Below, in pieces: positions 44,865 through 56,880 of a stretch of DNA of 64,000 nucleotides. Made by a program: the position numbers and the translations under genes. Source of the stretch: Palaemon carinicauda (Eukaryota; Arthropoda; Malacostraca; Decapoda; Palaemonidae). The notes beneath the pieces were generated by a model, which did not search any database, was not told the DNA's origin, and saw only the letters and a program-made list of their open reading frames with translations. Location of the stretch: positions 46,443,383-46,507,382 of the forward strand of contig NC_090751.1 of the NCBI RefSeq assembly GCF_036898095.1. The letters run 5' to 3'. Positions within the stretch are counted from its first letter, which is position 1; the number at the start of each line of letters is the position of its first letter.

Positions 44865-46697
44865 AAGATATACTCTCAACGGTATTTGTAGATGATCCCT
44901 CTATCATTATCTGGAGCTAAAATGGTAATTGTTGAGAGAAAACTGCAACTCTCAATTGATAAAATTATTTATTGGCCTGATATGAATGGGTTCAAGTTTT
45001 CGACAAGCAAAACTACTGTTGTCCATTTCTGTCGTATTCGGGGTGTACATCCAGACCTGATCTATACATCAAAAGGTCAACGGATCCCATGTGTAAGTGA
45101 AGCTAAATTTTTAGGATTGGGATTTGATTTTAGGCTTACGAGTGTTCCTCACTTGAAGGCCTTCAAAGCCTAGTTGTCTTGAGACTCTGAATCTTTTAAA
45201 AGTATTGTCATATACAGCGTGGGGTGCAGACTGCAAAACTTTTAAAATTATATAAGGCCTTATTGTTTTTCAGAAATTAGTTATGGATGTGAAATATACT
45301 CCTCAGCCACCTCAAGGCGATTAAAGGTATTAGATTCCATACATCATGCTGGTATTACATTATCCACAAGAGCGTTTAGAACATCGCCTGTCCCAAGTGG
45401 ACTTGTTGATGCTGGAGGATTACCTTTAGACCTTACCATAAGTCTTGCAAAGACTTCTAAATTCTTTAGCCCGTCAGACTGCAAACTTTGTAAGGCATTG
45501 TAGATATTTAGAATTGCACCCAAAATCTCCCAAACCTTATAGTTTTTGGGTAAAGCAATTAATAATCAGTCTTCATATAGCAAAAAACAGAGTTCTTCCG
45601 TTTAGGATATCACTAACACCTTCATGGAAATTACCAGAGATATCTGTTTGTAAATATTTTATTGGTATAAAAAAAAGAACATGACTGAATTAGAAGCCAG
45701 GTCTCTTTTTATGGAACATGTCGAAGAACATAAGAAATCGACTTTTATATATACTTATGGCTCTGATGCTGGCGTTGGATTTGGAGTGTATAGTAGTTCT
45801 ATTAATTGTAGAGTTGCACTTCGTCTAATATCTTCCATATACATACTGCCGAACTATATGGCATACTAACCGCTGTTAAGAAAATAGCCTTAAGAGGGGG
45901 CAGTTTCATTATTTTTAGTGCTCTGAGAAGTATTCTACAAGCTCTAGAAGTTTTTAATTCCAGTAACTCTTTAGTTTTAAAGATTTTAGAGTGGCTTTTA
46001 ATCATTGGCATGAAAGGTATAACAGTTCGATTTATCTGGGTTCTGGCACACGAAGGTGTTTCTAGAAATGAAGAGACATTCACTGGCAAAGAATGCTTCA
46101 GCCAAGTTGCTACCAAGAAGGTATCCCATTCGCTGTAATGGTTTTTTACCGTTGATTAAGAATTTTATTTATAACAATTGGCAACAGCATTGGGTTAGGT
46201 TAACTGAAAATAAGGTGAGAGAAATAACGAATGTTATATCCCCATGGAGGTATAACATGATGCCCCGAAAATGGGAGACGACTATTTATTGTCTCTGCAT
46301 TGGTCACACTCGGATGACACACAGTTTCTACTGGCTGGCCAACACCAACCATATTGCGACGACTGTTTGATACCCTTGACAGTGAGGCATTTGTTGACTA
46401 AATGCCCCACATATAACACAAAAGAAAATAGATATTTGCTTGAGGCTCGAGGTGAGGATGGCAGGTTTATCCTTGCCAAAATTCTTGCACATGATGTGTC
46501 GTACAATGCTAGTGGTTTTTTTTTTAGATTGATTTCAGAAGCAGGTCTTCTGGAAGATATTTAACTTTTATAATGACATATTTACTTCTATGGTTTTAAT
46601 TGAATATTCTTTTATTCCTTTATTTATTATAAACGATATCGGCGTCAATGACCTTCGATGTCAGGATGCCAGACAACTTCAAATCAATCAATCCATT
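44865..46697 (+). mobile_element. LINE-B copy 2, 3' part
   Basis: It continues LINE-B after LINE-A: end of RT (44892-45173, FSTSKTTVVHFCRIRGVHPD), RNase H traces (45681-45869, with TYGS replacing TDGS), the C-terminal region (46056-46370, 46271-46564, CDDCLIPLTVRHLLTKC) and the 3' UTR with aaatcaatcaatcc. It has many frameshifts and corresponds to 9837-11669. Confidence 0.83.
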
Positions 46698-46735
46698 AGC
46701 CCAACAAGCACTCTTTCACCGCAACCTAGCATACG

Positions 46736-46780
<45 letters not shown>

Positions 46781-47259
46781 CTTCATGTTATATTCACGCA
46801 TTCCTCCTAACTTATAAAATGTTCAACTCTTTTAACTAAATAATGATTATTCTTATTTCTTTTCAGGTGAATAAAACTTCTCCAAGCTGTCTGGCCCATC
46901 CTTCCATGTATGTTAAATTTTTTAACCATTGCTTTGGCTTACGCCACATTTTTTTTCTTTGCATGCCACTTGTACTACGTAGATGATTATCTACTGATTT
47001 TATCTTTTTTTATATATTATTCCACATCCATAAAGGATAGTTGGCCTAACAAACACTTATATGTGGTAAAAGGGCCACCAATCACAATCCATGTTAACAC
47101 GTAGTCTTAAGCAGCCATTCTGCTACCTTTTATGTGAATCGCCTTTACTTGTATCTCGCCAGCGTCCGGAATACTCTCCCAAATACATATTATTTCAATA
47201 TCTATATTGACATTCATTGGTGCTTTTTTCATAATGCTAGTAAATGTTAAATGTACCTT

Positions 47260-47263
<4 letters not shown>

Positions 47264-47342
<79 letters not shown>
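47264..47342. repeat. (TA)n microsatellite
   Basis: An uninterrupted TA run; the counterpart is 12317-12389. Confidence 0.95.
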
Positions 47343-47344
<2 letters not shown>

Positions 47345-48093
47345 TGGTTACGTTTTATTCTTATATGGATTGACTCATTCTTAATGGGAAGTAAAGATGT
47401 GTGTCTGACAATGAATCTCATTGAAATCCTTTTTTTTTTTTTCGATGGGAAGAGAAAAATTAAATTGAATTACATCTAAAACACGGTTTACCAGCATGTC
47501 GACTCGGAACGTAGTAAATGACCTCCGGTTAGTTTCTTTAAGACGTTTTCGTACCCTTATTCTTTCCTCTCACGTCCAAATACTAAGGGAACAGGGATTT
47601 ATCAAGCTGACGTTAATGTGACAGCCATCTATCGCTTTTTGGGCAAGAGATGTAATAATGTAACTTCATCCATGCTATAAATACCTAGAGAGTCTCACTC
47701 GGTTTGCAAGTAACATATGAAGGGTTCTCGTTATGTGGGTAATCTTACATGGAAAGAAGAACGAGGGAGACTGAAGTTTGCAATTTATATTATTTAAAAT
47801 ATGTCGTGTTTAAGTTCAACTGAAATATTAATATACGTTATTCCAAACGAAACTGTTATTTGTTAAATTTTGTCGGAACAGGATTTTAGCTTCGTTCATT
47901 ATACGTGATAATTATTGATACCGTGGGGTTGATTATTCTTCTGCATATGACTTTATTACATAAGAAAACAATCTTACATTCCAAGGATTTTTTTTGGTGG
48001 GCAAACACGCAAACTTTCAAATGCAAAACAGTAAGTGTACACACTTTCTCTTGCGCTGAATGACCCCTTGATTACAATGCACATTAAGCCTAA

Positions 48094-48100
<7 letters not shown>

Positions 48101-48172
<72 letters not shown>
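48101..48172. repeat. (CT)n microsatellite
   Basis: An uninterrupted CT run; the counterpart is 13153-13231. Confidence 0.95.
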
Positions 48173-48176
<4 letters not shown>

Positions 48177-48334
48177 ATATATTTATAATGTTTAAATGGG
48201 ATTAGATTTGTGAATTCATGCCACGTGTGTTTTGCGGGTTTTATATAGGTTTTTTTTTTAATAAAATTAGAAAAGGTTAGTTTGACTGTAATATCGGCAG
48301 TGCATAAATGAAAGAATTATTATTATTATTATTA

Positions 48335-48373
<39 letters not shown>

Positions 48374-48557
48374 GTTACTACAATCCTTGTTGGAAAAGGA
48401 GGATGTTATAAGCCCAAAAGCTCCAACAGGGAAAAGTAGCCGAGTGAGGAAAGGAAATAAAGAAGTAGACAAACTACTAGAGAAGTAATGAGCAATTGAT
48501 ATCAAATATTTTAAGAACAGTAACAACATGGAAATAGATCTTTCACATATAAACTAT
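48374..48557 (-). repeat. R interspersed repeat, partial, copy 2
   Basis: It matches 13451-13635 and continues into 58 bp (48558-48615) that LINE-C replaces in copy 1. Confidence 0.7.
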
Positions 48558-49080
48558 AAAGAGTCTTATGTCAGCCTGTTCAACATAAAAACATTTGATG
48601 CAAGTTTGAAATATTGAAGTTCCACCGATTCAACTATGCTGATTGGGATCATTCCGGAATTTGGTCATAGCTTGAATAAAATATCTAGAATACTGTTAAG
48701 TATTGAACGTTTTGCTGGAGAAGGCATGACTATTAAAATTAACTGCATACCTTGTATTACAAGCAGAATAGTATTGTCTTAGAAGATCTGAATGAAAAGG
48801 TTGGTCATAGTAATGAAAATTCTTATGCAACATGTATAAAGAACTAACTGAATAACGCTGCCAGAGATTAATATCTAGATCAGGAATATTAAAGTTATTA
48901 TTTTTATTATTATAATTATCATGATGGGAGATGAGAATGAGAGATTACAAGAGAGGAAGTGAGGAGAGCACTAGATGAAACGAGAGTAGGAAAAGCATCT
49001 GGTATGGATGGTGTGAGAGCTCAGATGCTGAAGGAAGAGGGTGTGACTGTACTTAAATGGTTGGTGAGATTGTTTAATAT

Positions 49081-49674
49081 GTGTTTGTGTTGTCAATGGT
49101 ACCAGTAGATTGGGTTTGTGCGTGTATTGTACCACTATATAAGGGTAAGGGAGATGTACATGAGTGTTGTAATTCAAGAGGTATTAGTTTGTTGAATGTA
49201 GTTGGAAAAGTCTATGGAAGAGTACTGATTAATAGGATTAAGGATAAAACAGAGAATGCAATCTTAGAATTACAGGGTGGTTTTAGAAGAGGTAGGGGTT
49301 GTATGAACCAGATTTTTACAGTTAGGCAGATATGCGAGAAATATTTAGCAAAAGGTAAGGAGGTGTATGTTGCGTTTATGGATCTGGAGAAAGCGTATGA
49401 TAGAATTGATAGGGAAGCAATGTGGAATGTGATGAGGTTATATGGAGTTGGTGGAAGGTCGTTGCTGAGACAGGGATGTGTGATGTCGTTGTTTAACTTG
49501 TATGTTGATGGAGTGGTGAGAGAGGTGAATGCTCGAGTGCTTGGACGAGAATTAAAACTGGTAGATGAGAATGACCATGAATGGGAGGTAAATCAGTTGT
49601 TTTTTGCCGATGATACTGTACTGGTTGCAGACGCGGAAGAGAAGCTTAGTAACAGAATTTGGAAGGGTGTGTGA
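49081..49674 (+). pseudogene. RTE-like reverse transcriptase fragment
   Basis: A 197-codon frame with RT motifs: PLYKGKGD (residues 18-25), SRGISLLNVVGKVYGRVL, GGFRRGRGC, motif A AFMDLEKAYDRID (D101), QGCVMS and the active box FFADDTVL (D177, D178). The catalytic residues are intact, but between GGRSL and LRQGC a stretch usual for the family is missing (an internal deletion, from memory of RTE-type proteins). Upstream homology continues in another frame to about 48918 (KASGMDGVRA). It cannot encode a full protein. Confidence 0.82.
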
Positions 49675-49783
49675 GAGAAGGAAGTTGAGAGTTAATGTGG
49701 GTAAGAGTAAGGTTATGACATGTACAAGAAGGGAAGGTGGTGCGAGGTTGAATGTCATGTTGAATGGAGAGTAACTTGAGAAG

Positions 49784-50257
49784 GTGGATCAGTTTAAGTA
49801 CTTGGGATCTGTTGTTACAGCAAATGGTGGAGTGGAAGCACATAAATGTCAGAGAGTGAATGAAGGATGCAAAGTGTTGGGGGCAGTCAAGGGAGTAGTA
49901 AAAAATAGAGGGTTTGGTATGAATGTAAAGAGAGTCCTGTATGAGAAAGTGATTGTACCAACTTTGATGTATGGATCGGAGTTGCGGGGAGTGAAAGTGA
50001 CGGATAGACAAAAATTGAATGTGTTTGAGATGAATTGTCTAAGAAGTATGGCTGGTGTATCTCGAATAGATAGGGTTAGGAACGAAGTAGTGAGGGTGAG
50101 AACGGGTGTAAGAAATGAGTTAGCAGCCAGAGTGGATATGAATGTGTTGAGGAGGTTTGGCCATGTTGAGAGAATGGAAAATGGCTGTCTGCTAAAGAAG
50201 GTAATGAATGCAAGAGTTGATGGGAGAAGTACAAGAGGAAGGCCAAGGTTTGGGTGA
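49784..50257 (+). pseudogene. RTE-like ORF, C-terminal region
   Basis: A 157-codon frame after a stop near 49771 and a shift near 49665. It has FKYLGSVVTANGG (the region after RT), LYEKVIVPTLMYGSE, FEMNCLRSMAGVSRIDRVRN, FGHVERMENGCLLKKVMNA and RSTRGRPRFG, characteristic of the C-terminus of this LINE type. It ends at a stop (50255-50257); homology carries on weakly to about 50367 (ALGDRRKDVREARERARNRN). Confidence 0.78.
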
Positions 50258-50624
50258 ATGGATAGAGTGAAAAAAGCTCTGGGTGATAGGAGGAAAGATG
50301 TGAGAGAGGCAAGAGAGCGTGCTAGAAATAGGAATGAATGGCGAGCGATTGTGACGCAGTTCCGGTAGGCCCTGCTGCTTCCTCCGGTGCCTTGGATGAC
50401 TGCGGAGGTAGCAGCAGTAGGGGATTCAGCGTTATGAAGCTTCATCTGTGGTGGATAACGGGGGAGGGTGGGCTGTGGCACCTTAGCAGTACCAGCTGAA
50501 CTCAGTTGAGTCCCTTGTCAGGCTAGGAGGAATGTAGAGAGGAGAGGTCTCCTTTTTTTGTTTCATTTGTTTGATGTCGGCTACCCCCCAAAATTGGTAG
50601 AAGTGCCTTGTATATGTATGTATG

Positions 50625-50653
50625 TATTATCATTATTGTTATTATTATTATTA

Positions 50654-50690
<37 letters not shown>
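50625..50690. repeat. (ATT)n microsatellite next to the RTE tail and R repeat
   Basis: ATT units with a few substitutions, directly after the RTE-like tail and before R. Confidence 0.92.
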
Positions 50691-50691
<1 letters not shown>

Positions 50692-50692
50692 T

Positions 50693-51200
50693 TTAGCTAA
50701 GTTACAACGCTAGTTAGAAAAACAGGATGTTATAAGCATAAGGGCTCCAACAGGGAAAATATCCCAGTGAGGAAAGGAAATTAGAAAACAGAATAGTGTG
50801 CCCGAGTGTACCTTTAAGCAAGATAACTGTAACCCAAGTCAGTGAAAGACTATGGTACAGAGGTTATGACACTACCGAAGACTAGAGAACAATGTTTTAT
50901 TTTGGAGTTTCCTTCTCCCAGGAGAGCTGCTTGCCATAGCTAGAGTCTTTTCTACCCATATCAAGTGGAAAGTAGTCATTGAACAATTACAGTGCTGTAG
51001 TTAACCACTTGAGTGAAGAAATAATTTTCAGTTATCATAGTGTTGTCTAGTTTATGAGTAAATAGGAGAAAGTATAAAGAATAGACCAGACTAATCATTG
51101 TATGTATAGGGAAAGGAAAAAAATTGCAGTAACCAGATAGGGAGCCAGTGTACTACCATCTGGACAGTCAAATTCTTGTACAACAAAATAAGATGAGATT
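50693..51200 (-). repeat. R interspersed repeat, long copy, copy 2
   Basis: Counterpart of 15367-15990 with a single 134-bp unit. It starts ctaagttacaacgctagtta and ends near accatctggacagtcaa. Confidence 0.75.
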
Positions 51201-51446
51201 CAGCTGCTGAAGGCCAGGCTGGAGAGCATTACTCGAAATAAGGTAGAATGAAAAAATGAAAAAACTTCAAAATAAATGGATCACCGAAAAATTTTAAAAT
51301 ATTAAAAGACGCCTTTGACGTTTTGTCAAAACACATTCAAAAACTTTAGATAATAGGGGAGTTTTGGAAATTGAATGATAACCAGCTGGACTAGAGCTAC
51401 CACAAACACATTTACCTACTGAAGTAATATTACCAATGCTATTGGA

Positions 51447-51733
51447 AACGTCCTTGCCTAGCAGTCTGGTGAACGGGAGATAGATTCCTGTTCAAACTCG
51501 ATAATTTCTTGTTGTGTCTGAAACTTCACCATCCTTGTGAGCTAAGGAGGGAAGGTTTGAGCGAGCTTATAGGTCTACCTGATGAGCCATCAGCAGTCAT
51601 TGCTTAGACCTCCCTGGTCCTAGCTTGAGTGGAGAGGGGCTTATTCGCTGATCATATGTATTTATGGTCAGTGTCAGGGGCATTGTCACTGTCCCTTGCC
51701 TCTGCCATTCATGAGTGGTCTTTAAAACCTTTA
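51447..51733 (+). mobile_element. tRNA-derived decapod SINE, copy 2
   Basis: Same SINE as 16264-16549, with a degraded B-box (gagatagattcctgttc), caccatccttgtgagctaag, gatgagccatcagcagtcat and ccattcatgagtggtcttta. Confidence 0.65.
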
Positions 51734-52110
51734 AGTGCTAAAAGAACCTCTTCATGCTAACTCGCAGAAATTAGCAGATAACATATTAACTAAGAAAACG
51801 GCAGGCTGTATAAAAAACAAAGGTAAAATACCAATTTGGTCTACACCTCCGTAAGCATCAAGGTCCATCAAGAGTTTTAATTTCATGGGAATGGGAAGCT
51901 AAACTAGTTGTTTAGCTTCTGGAAAACAGGAATGATGAGGATCTAGTTTCTCGTTATTCTGCCTACTGTCAAACATATCACCCAAAAGAGTTGTTTTTAC
52001 CTTTGGACAGTGAGTGGCATAGCCATCTGGTTTAAGTAAAGGAGAACCTGTCGAGTCTGCACCAAATATTGCAGCTTTAAGGGTAGTCCACAAATTATGT
52101 TCCTGGATGT
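51734..52110 (-). mobile_element. LINE-E fragment (sequence upstream of RT), copy 2
   Basis: On the minus strand 51899-52093 reads PLLKPDGYATHCPKVK, LLGDMFDSRQNNEKL and CFPEAK. In another frame follow LLMDLDAYGGVDQIGI and PLFFI (about 51810-51870). This pattern is familiar from memory as the linker before RT in abundant decapod Jockey-like LINEs. It is short and frameshifted, and abuts the SINE. Confidence 0.6.
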
Positions 52111-52214
52111 ACCAAGAAGGGTATATTTTATGATTGAATTGTATTTTTTTTTTTTTTCAGTTGAAGCATAAAATCTCAGAGCAACAGCTCTTAGGTAGTA
52201 GTGTGTGAGGTTGC

Positions 52215-52433
52215 TGTTAGGCTATAACAGAGAAGCGAGGTGAATGGAACTAACCTTTATTTAAAAGATAAAAGAGTTTATATAGCAGTTCCGAGCAAGA
52301 ATGTCATAAAAATTCAAAATAATGCAGGAAAAGGTAAGCTTAAACACGTTTTGTTATCTATGCATAGGGAGAGCAAGATATATAAAATGAACCACCGTTA
52401 GTGTACAAGTGTGTGTGAAATATGTATAGTACA
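52215..52433 (-). repeat. gypsy-2 3' LTR, copy 2
   Basis: About 219 bp, TG...CA, starting TGTACTATAC on the minus strand right after the polypurine tract; homologous to 56024-56260. Confidence 0.78.
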
Positions 52434-52462
52434 TGGCTCCCCTCGTAAAAAAGACATGCATG

Positions 52463-53423
52463 TGAAATAGGGCGCCCTGCTCTTGAGAGGCAAATTGTAG
52501 GCGGGCCATCTTGCAGAAGATATGCAGGTTTTAGGCAATTAATGGAGACCCAGTCTTCTTTTCCACGAATGTTAAGAAAGCCTTTGGTGTCTGATGGATC
52601 ACTAGGAAAGAGTCCATGTGCAGGAAAATGCGCGATGCTTGTGCAAATCTGGTGGTATGTATTGCTTTGCTGGGTCTTGTAAGTCCGGCAACATGGAGTA
52701 AATTTTCCTACAACATGACGTAGATTGTCGGAGGTGGTTACAGACAAAAAAAAAATCAGCAAGGACAACCAATGGGTTGCCATACCCCATTTCAGCTGCC
52801 GAGAAATCCAGGGTGTCTTTAGGAGCTGTCCTTAGTACCAGGAAGAACCAGGGAAGTAGAGTAAACTATTTGGAATCATTGCATCAGGACATCAAAGCTG
52901 CTTTGAGGGTGTGATAAAAACGTTAAACCATTCCGTTGGCTGGAGAGTTGTAGGCAGTTGTCTGACATTGGGTGATGCTCAGAAGATTATCTAATTATGT
53001 CCAGAATTGATAGGAAATGGTGGTACCCTTGTCAGAAGTAATATGCTCAGGGATACTAAATTTTGCTATCCACCTTGAAAGTATGGCGGATATACATGAG
53101 GCGGATGTTCCAGTTTGCATGGGAAAGGCTTCTGACTAACGAGTAGAGTGGTCAATGACGGTAAACAGGTAACGATGTCCTTGTGATGTGTGTAGTGAAC
53201 CTACTACGTCGACGTGAATGTAGAAAAAATGATGCTGAGGGTGAGAGAAGGTGCCCACTCCTGAATCTGTCTCTCGATGTACTTTTGCAGTTTGGCATGA
53301 AGTACAGGCACGGACCAAATCCATACCATCCTTAGTAATGCGGTGCCAAGTGAACGTTGTCTTCAGTACCTGTGCAGTAGATTGGCTCAAGGGATGGGAA
53401 AGGCCAAAAATTACATAAAACAC
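52463..53423 (-). pseudogene. gypsy-2 integrase remnant
   Basis: Integrase would insert the cDNA into the genome. At 53136-53423 the H2C2 finger remains in part (GLSHP, CTSCQTAKVH), followed by the core start HVDVVG and DHSTR. The remaining core is out of frame (ITSDKGTT region near 53020-53045). The C-terminal tail is at 52358-52783 (NIRGKEDWVSINCLKPAYL). Several frameshifts and stops are present. The polypurine tract follows at 52434-52446. Confidence 0.78.
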
Positions 53424-53549
53424 CTATCGGCGCACGGGAGTAGGTATCGCAGGTTGTGGTAGAGTACTGACATCACAGAGGAGGGTGGCGTTGAAGTCGT
53501 CGAGGGTGATGTCTTCCCAACTTAGGGATGGGCAGGATGGCCTACATTC

Positions 53550-55100
53550 TTAGTACTCCGAACCTTTTCGTTGGGCTTCTACCAAGGTAATGTTGCCAGA
53601 TTCCACCTTGGACAGTTTTCTACTGAAGAAGGCCAATGTGCGGGGCGAACCATTGACCACCTGCTCGAGGACTGCACTAATAGCGACATCGCTGACATTT
53701 GTGGAGAGAAGGAGAGGGGAATGTTGTATGGGAAAAGTGAGAGCAGCAGCGGTTGATAGGGTATTCTTTGCATTGCAGAAGGCCATATCCTGATGCATTG
53801 CAGAAGGCCATTTCCTGAAGGGGACAAGTCTTAGGTGTTTTGGCTTGCCTTGAGCGAGGCTGAGCGGTGGGGCAAGAATGGCGGCGATGGCTGACAAGAA
53901 ACGGTGATAATAGTTGATCATGCCCAAGAATTCTTGCAGTGCTTGGACTGTTGAGGGCGTTTGAAAGTTCTGAATGGCTGCTACGTTTTCAGGGAGGGGG
54001 TGGACACCTTCAGGAGTGATGTGTTGCCCTAAGAAAGAGAAACTTCATTGGCTCCAAAGGCACTTGTACCGGACTGTAAGGCCGTTCTGTTGTAGGTGGT
54101 CCAGAATAATGTGTATGTGACAGAGGTGTTCCTCTCTGGAGGAAGAGAACATGAAGTATATGTCATCTACGTAATATACTCAGAAGGGGAGGTCCCCTAA
54201 GATGCCATCTATGATGCCTTGAAAAGTAGCCCTAACATTATGAAGGCCATAACATAAGTAATTGAAGGTGTATGTACTGAAGGGATGGTGATGGTGGTCT
54301 TGGGGATGTCTTTTGGGTTCTTGGGAACTTGATAATACCAATTCAAGAGGTCGAGCGTGGAGAAAACCTTTGCTTTGGGCAAGTAGAAGGTAACGTTGGC
54401 GATGTGTGGGAAGAGGTAGTTATCTGGTTCTGTATGCAGGTTCAGATGCCAGTAATTCCCACAAGGGCGCAGAGAGCCATCTTTCTTCAGGACGAAGTGT
54501 AAGGAAAACAATCATGGTCTTGAGGCCTTTTGGCAAAGGCTCATTTTTTCCAATTTGACGGACATTTGTTTAGCGGCTGCCAAAAGATCCGGTGCCAGAC
54601 GCCTGAATCTGGCGGACACTGGGGGCCCTGTCGTCTTGATTTGGTGATAAATACCATGTTTGGCGGGAACCGTAGGCTTTTGGTGAAGTTCTGGATGGAA
54701 GACAAACGGGTGAGATGTGAAGAGGTGGGCATAGCCATCCTTGGGTGCGCCTATCTGGAGAGCGAGGTGCCGGGTTGAAGAGGTGTTGATGAGTACAAGT
54801 CTGTGTTGACTAAATGTCGGTGAGCATTATCAACCAGGTGGTGGATATCTGAGAGGAAGTCTGTACCGAGAATGGGCAATGTGACATGAGCAATGAGAAA
54901 CTTCCAATTATATTAGGCGCTCCCTAACAATAAGGTGAGGGTCTCTTACCCGTGGGTGGGAATTGCAGATCTGTTGGCAGCTACCAGGTGAACGTCAGCA
55001 GGCTTAGACTAACTGTGTCGTGTCCTGGAGAGTGGTCTTGGTAGAAGAGAATGGCAAGCCCCATTGTCTACCAAAAATTGCACACCCTTACCTACATCAT
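53550..55100 (-). pseudogene. gypsy-2 protease/RT/RNase H remnant
   Basis: RT pieces are at 54541-54738 and 54209-54511 (LKKDGSLRPCGNYWHLN, KVFSTLDLLNWYYQV), with the YVDD box near 54150-54165 in another frame. The RNase H remnant at 53550-53927 has LLSTNVS (Asn in place of the catalytic Asp) and jumps from SRKLSKVESGN to EAQRKGSEY, lacking about 90 residues compared with gypsy-1 (residues 197-296 there). Both copies share the Asp-to-Asn change and the deletion, so this defect is older than the duplication. A 23-bp local duplication occurs near 53786-53815. No activity is possible. Confidence 0.78.
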
Positions 55101-55177
55101 GTTAAAAGAATAGATTAGTGATAGGTAGCGGTGGCCTACTTACAAGTTTTTTGGCTACTGACAACTGTTCGCACATT

Positions 55178-56000
55178 TCATTGCAGCAGCAGCAACTCTA
55201 GAGTGGTAGTAGAATAACTGCTGATGATGGGCGCTGGTAAGTGGCTGGAGAGGTCATTGAATGGGGTGTGAGCAAGGGTTGGCGTAAGTGGGTAATGGCA
55301 GCTTTGTCGCTGCTCCGGCACATCACAGGGTGGGTATCTGTGTCCTACCGCATTCATGTCAGCTTTGGTCGATGTTTCATAGTTGTTTTCTTTGTCAGGA
55401 GTGGAGGCGTTGATGAAGGTATTGAAGGTGGGGACGTAGCTGTCCATAAGGGTGTTGACTTTGGTCATGAGGTCCTTCATGGGCAAAATATTGACAGGTT
55501 TAGGTAAGCATCTTACCCAAAGGGCATGAAGTAGGTTCACCTGCCGAAGAGAGCCGTTTGCAGCAGGGTGCAGGCGAGCGAGACTGGTCATTTTCCTGAG
55601 GGGGAGCGAAACCTTTTGGTCCCCCAATGGTTGTTTAGAGAGCTGAAAAAGCTTGGCTATACGGGTAGCTGGTGATGTTCATTACTGCTCCAGGGGGTAT
55701 GATTTCCGGGTGTTTTATGCTATTGGGGTATCACCTTGGTCGTAAAGCCAATTGGAGATTTCCGAAAGTGTCCCCGGGGATTGCCGCATTGGCATAGTCT
55801 ACTTTGCAGCTTGAACAATTCCCGTCCTTGAGGCAAAACTGAATCTCTGCACGCTAAAATTAAGCGAATGCCTGTGTACATGCGAAGAGTTGTAGTTTCA
55901 TGGATTTGGCAGGGATAAAAGAGTATGAGTTGGCGTGCATCATCATCAAACAGTAGGTCACTGCAGTGAGGTGGAAGGCCGGAGCGTGCTGGTTGTCCGG
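55178..56000 (-). pseudogene. gag: gypsy-2 gag remnant
   Basis: Homologous to gypsy-1 gag. The N-terminal part lies at about 55720-55950 in broken frames. The best stretch is 55178-55627 (LRKMTSLARLHPAANGSLRQ, LLHALWVRCLP, MKDLMTKVNTLMDS), followed by a longer C-terminal region with no clear zinc knuckle. The right half is absent from copy 1. Confidence 0.75.
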
Positions 56001-56023
56001 TGTTCACCAATTGTGCGGGTAGT

Positions 56024-56260
56024 TGTAGGTTATAACAGAGGCGAGGTGAATGCAACTAAATTTTATTCAACGAATAACGAGTTATATGTAAGCAGTTCTG
56101 AGCAAGAATGTTGCATAAACTCAAACAAACTAATGTATGAAAAGGCAAGCTTAAACAGGTTCTGTTATCAGTGCAGTGCGGAGACCGAAATATACAAGAA
56201 AAAAAAAAAAGGAAATACCATTACAGTGTACAAACGTGTGTGAAACGTGTGGGACAGTAC
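56024..56260 (-). repeat. gypsy-2 5' LTR
   Basis: About 237 bp homologous to 52215-52433; on the minus strand it ends ...TATAACCTACA, followed about 12 bp later by ATTGGTGAACACCGG, a degraded primer-site-like sequence. Confidence 0.75.
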
Positions 56261-56280
56261 GTTAGTCAAGGCACCAGCCA

Positions 56281-56875
56281 CCCGTTAATTTAATTCTGCT
56301 AGAATTATTGGGTTTTTTGACTGGACAGTTAGTACTACATTGGATCCCTGTTTCTGGTTATGGCTCATTTTTTCTTTGCCTACCCATACACCAAATAGTC
56401 TGGCATATTCTTTCCACATATCCTCTTTCTACTTACACCTGGCAACACGAGATTACCAAACAATTCTTTTCGCTCAAGAGGTTAACTTGTGCTTTGTAAT
56501 TCTTTAGTGGCTACTTTCCTCTTGGCAAAGGTAAAAAAGACACTTTAGCTATGGTAGGCAGCTCTTCAAGTAGAAGGACACTCCAAAATCAAACCATTGT
56601 TCTTTAGTCTTGGGTAGTGCCATAGCCTCTGTATCAAAGTCTTCCAATGTCTTGGGGTAGAGTTCTCTTGGTTGAGGGTATACTCGAGCACACAATTCTA
56701 TCTTATTTGTCTTTATCTTTTGAAGTTTTTATAGTTTATATATGAGAGATCTATTTTAATGTTACTGTTCTGAAAATACTTTATTTTAATTGTTCATCGA
56801 TTCTCGTGCTGTTTATTTATTTCCTTGTTTCCTAGCTTTACTCGGGTTGTAATCTAGCTAGTAATAATAATAATA
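56281..56875 (+). repeat. R interspersed repeat, opposite orientation
   Basis: Reverse complement of the R copies at 15367 and 50693: tgactggacagttagtacta, gggtagtgccatagcctctg, and an end ctagctagtaataataataa. The AAT tail is at its 3' end, so this copy reads forward on the plus strand. Confidence 0.75.
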
Positions 56876-56880
56876 AAAAT

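Larger units (their letters stand above)
46698..48373. other. AT-rich spacer with poly-T and microsatellites, copy 2
   Basis: Counterpart of 11670-13450. It holds T40 (46741-46780), (TA)n 47264-47342, (CT)n 48101-48172 and (ATT)n 48317-48373. No gene is seen. Confidence 0.8.
48918..50627 (+). mobile_element. RTE-like LINE, 5'-truncated (copy 2 only)
   Basis: It is inserted in an ATT-type microsatellite; copy 1 shows the uninterrupted tract at about 15285-15366. It carries RT and downstream domains and a 3' UTR ending cttgtatatgtatgtatgta, with short TGTA repeats typical of RTE-like tails. The endonuclease is absent. Frameshifts and an in-frame deletion show decay. Confidence 0.82.
30345..55376 (+). 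repeat. Duplicated segment, copy 2
   Basis: This is the direct repeat of 1-19959. It begins in a T run (30345-30366) and ends at gatgtt (55371-55376), after which gypsy-2 continues here while copy 1 runs into LINE-D. It is longer than copy 1 because it holds a 7.8-kb LINE-A (37056-44852) and a 1.7-kb RTE-like LINE (48918-50627). Where gypsy-1 and LINE-C sit in copy 1, this copy shows sequence without those insertions, so it supplies the reference for their target sites. Confidence 0.9.
52215..56260 (-). mobile_element. gypsy-2, degenerate full-length Ty3/Gypsy retrotransposon, copy 2
   Basis: About 4.05 kb on the minus strand: 5' LTR (56024-56260), primer-site region (about 55995-56023), gag (55178-56000), protease/RT, RNase H, integrase (52440-55100), polypurine tract (gaggggagcca on the minus strand, 52434-52446) and 3' LTR (52215-52433). 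All coding parts are broken. No clear target duplication is visible. Copy 1 keeps only the left 2.9 kb. Confidence 0.85.
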
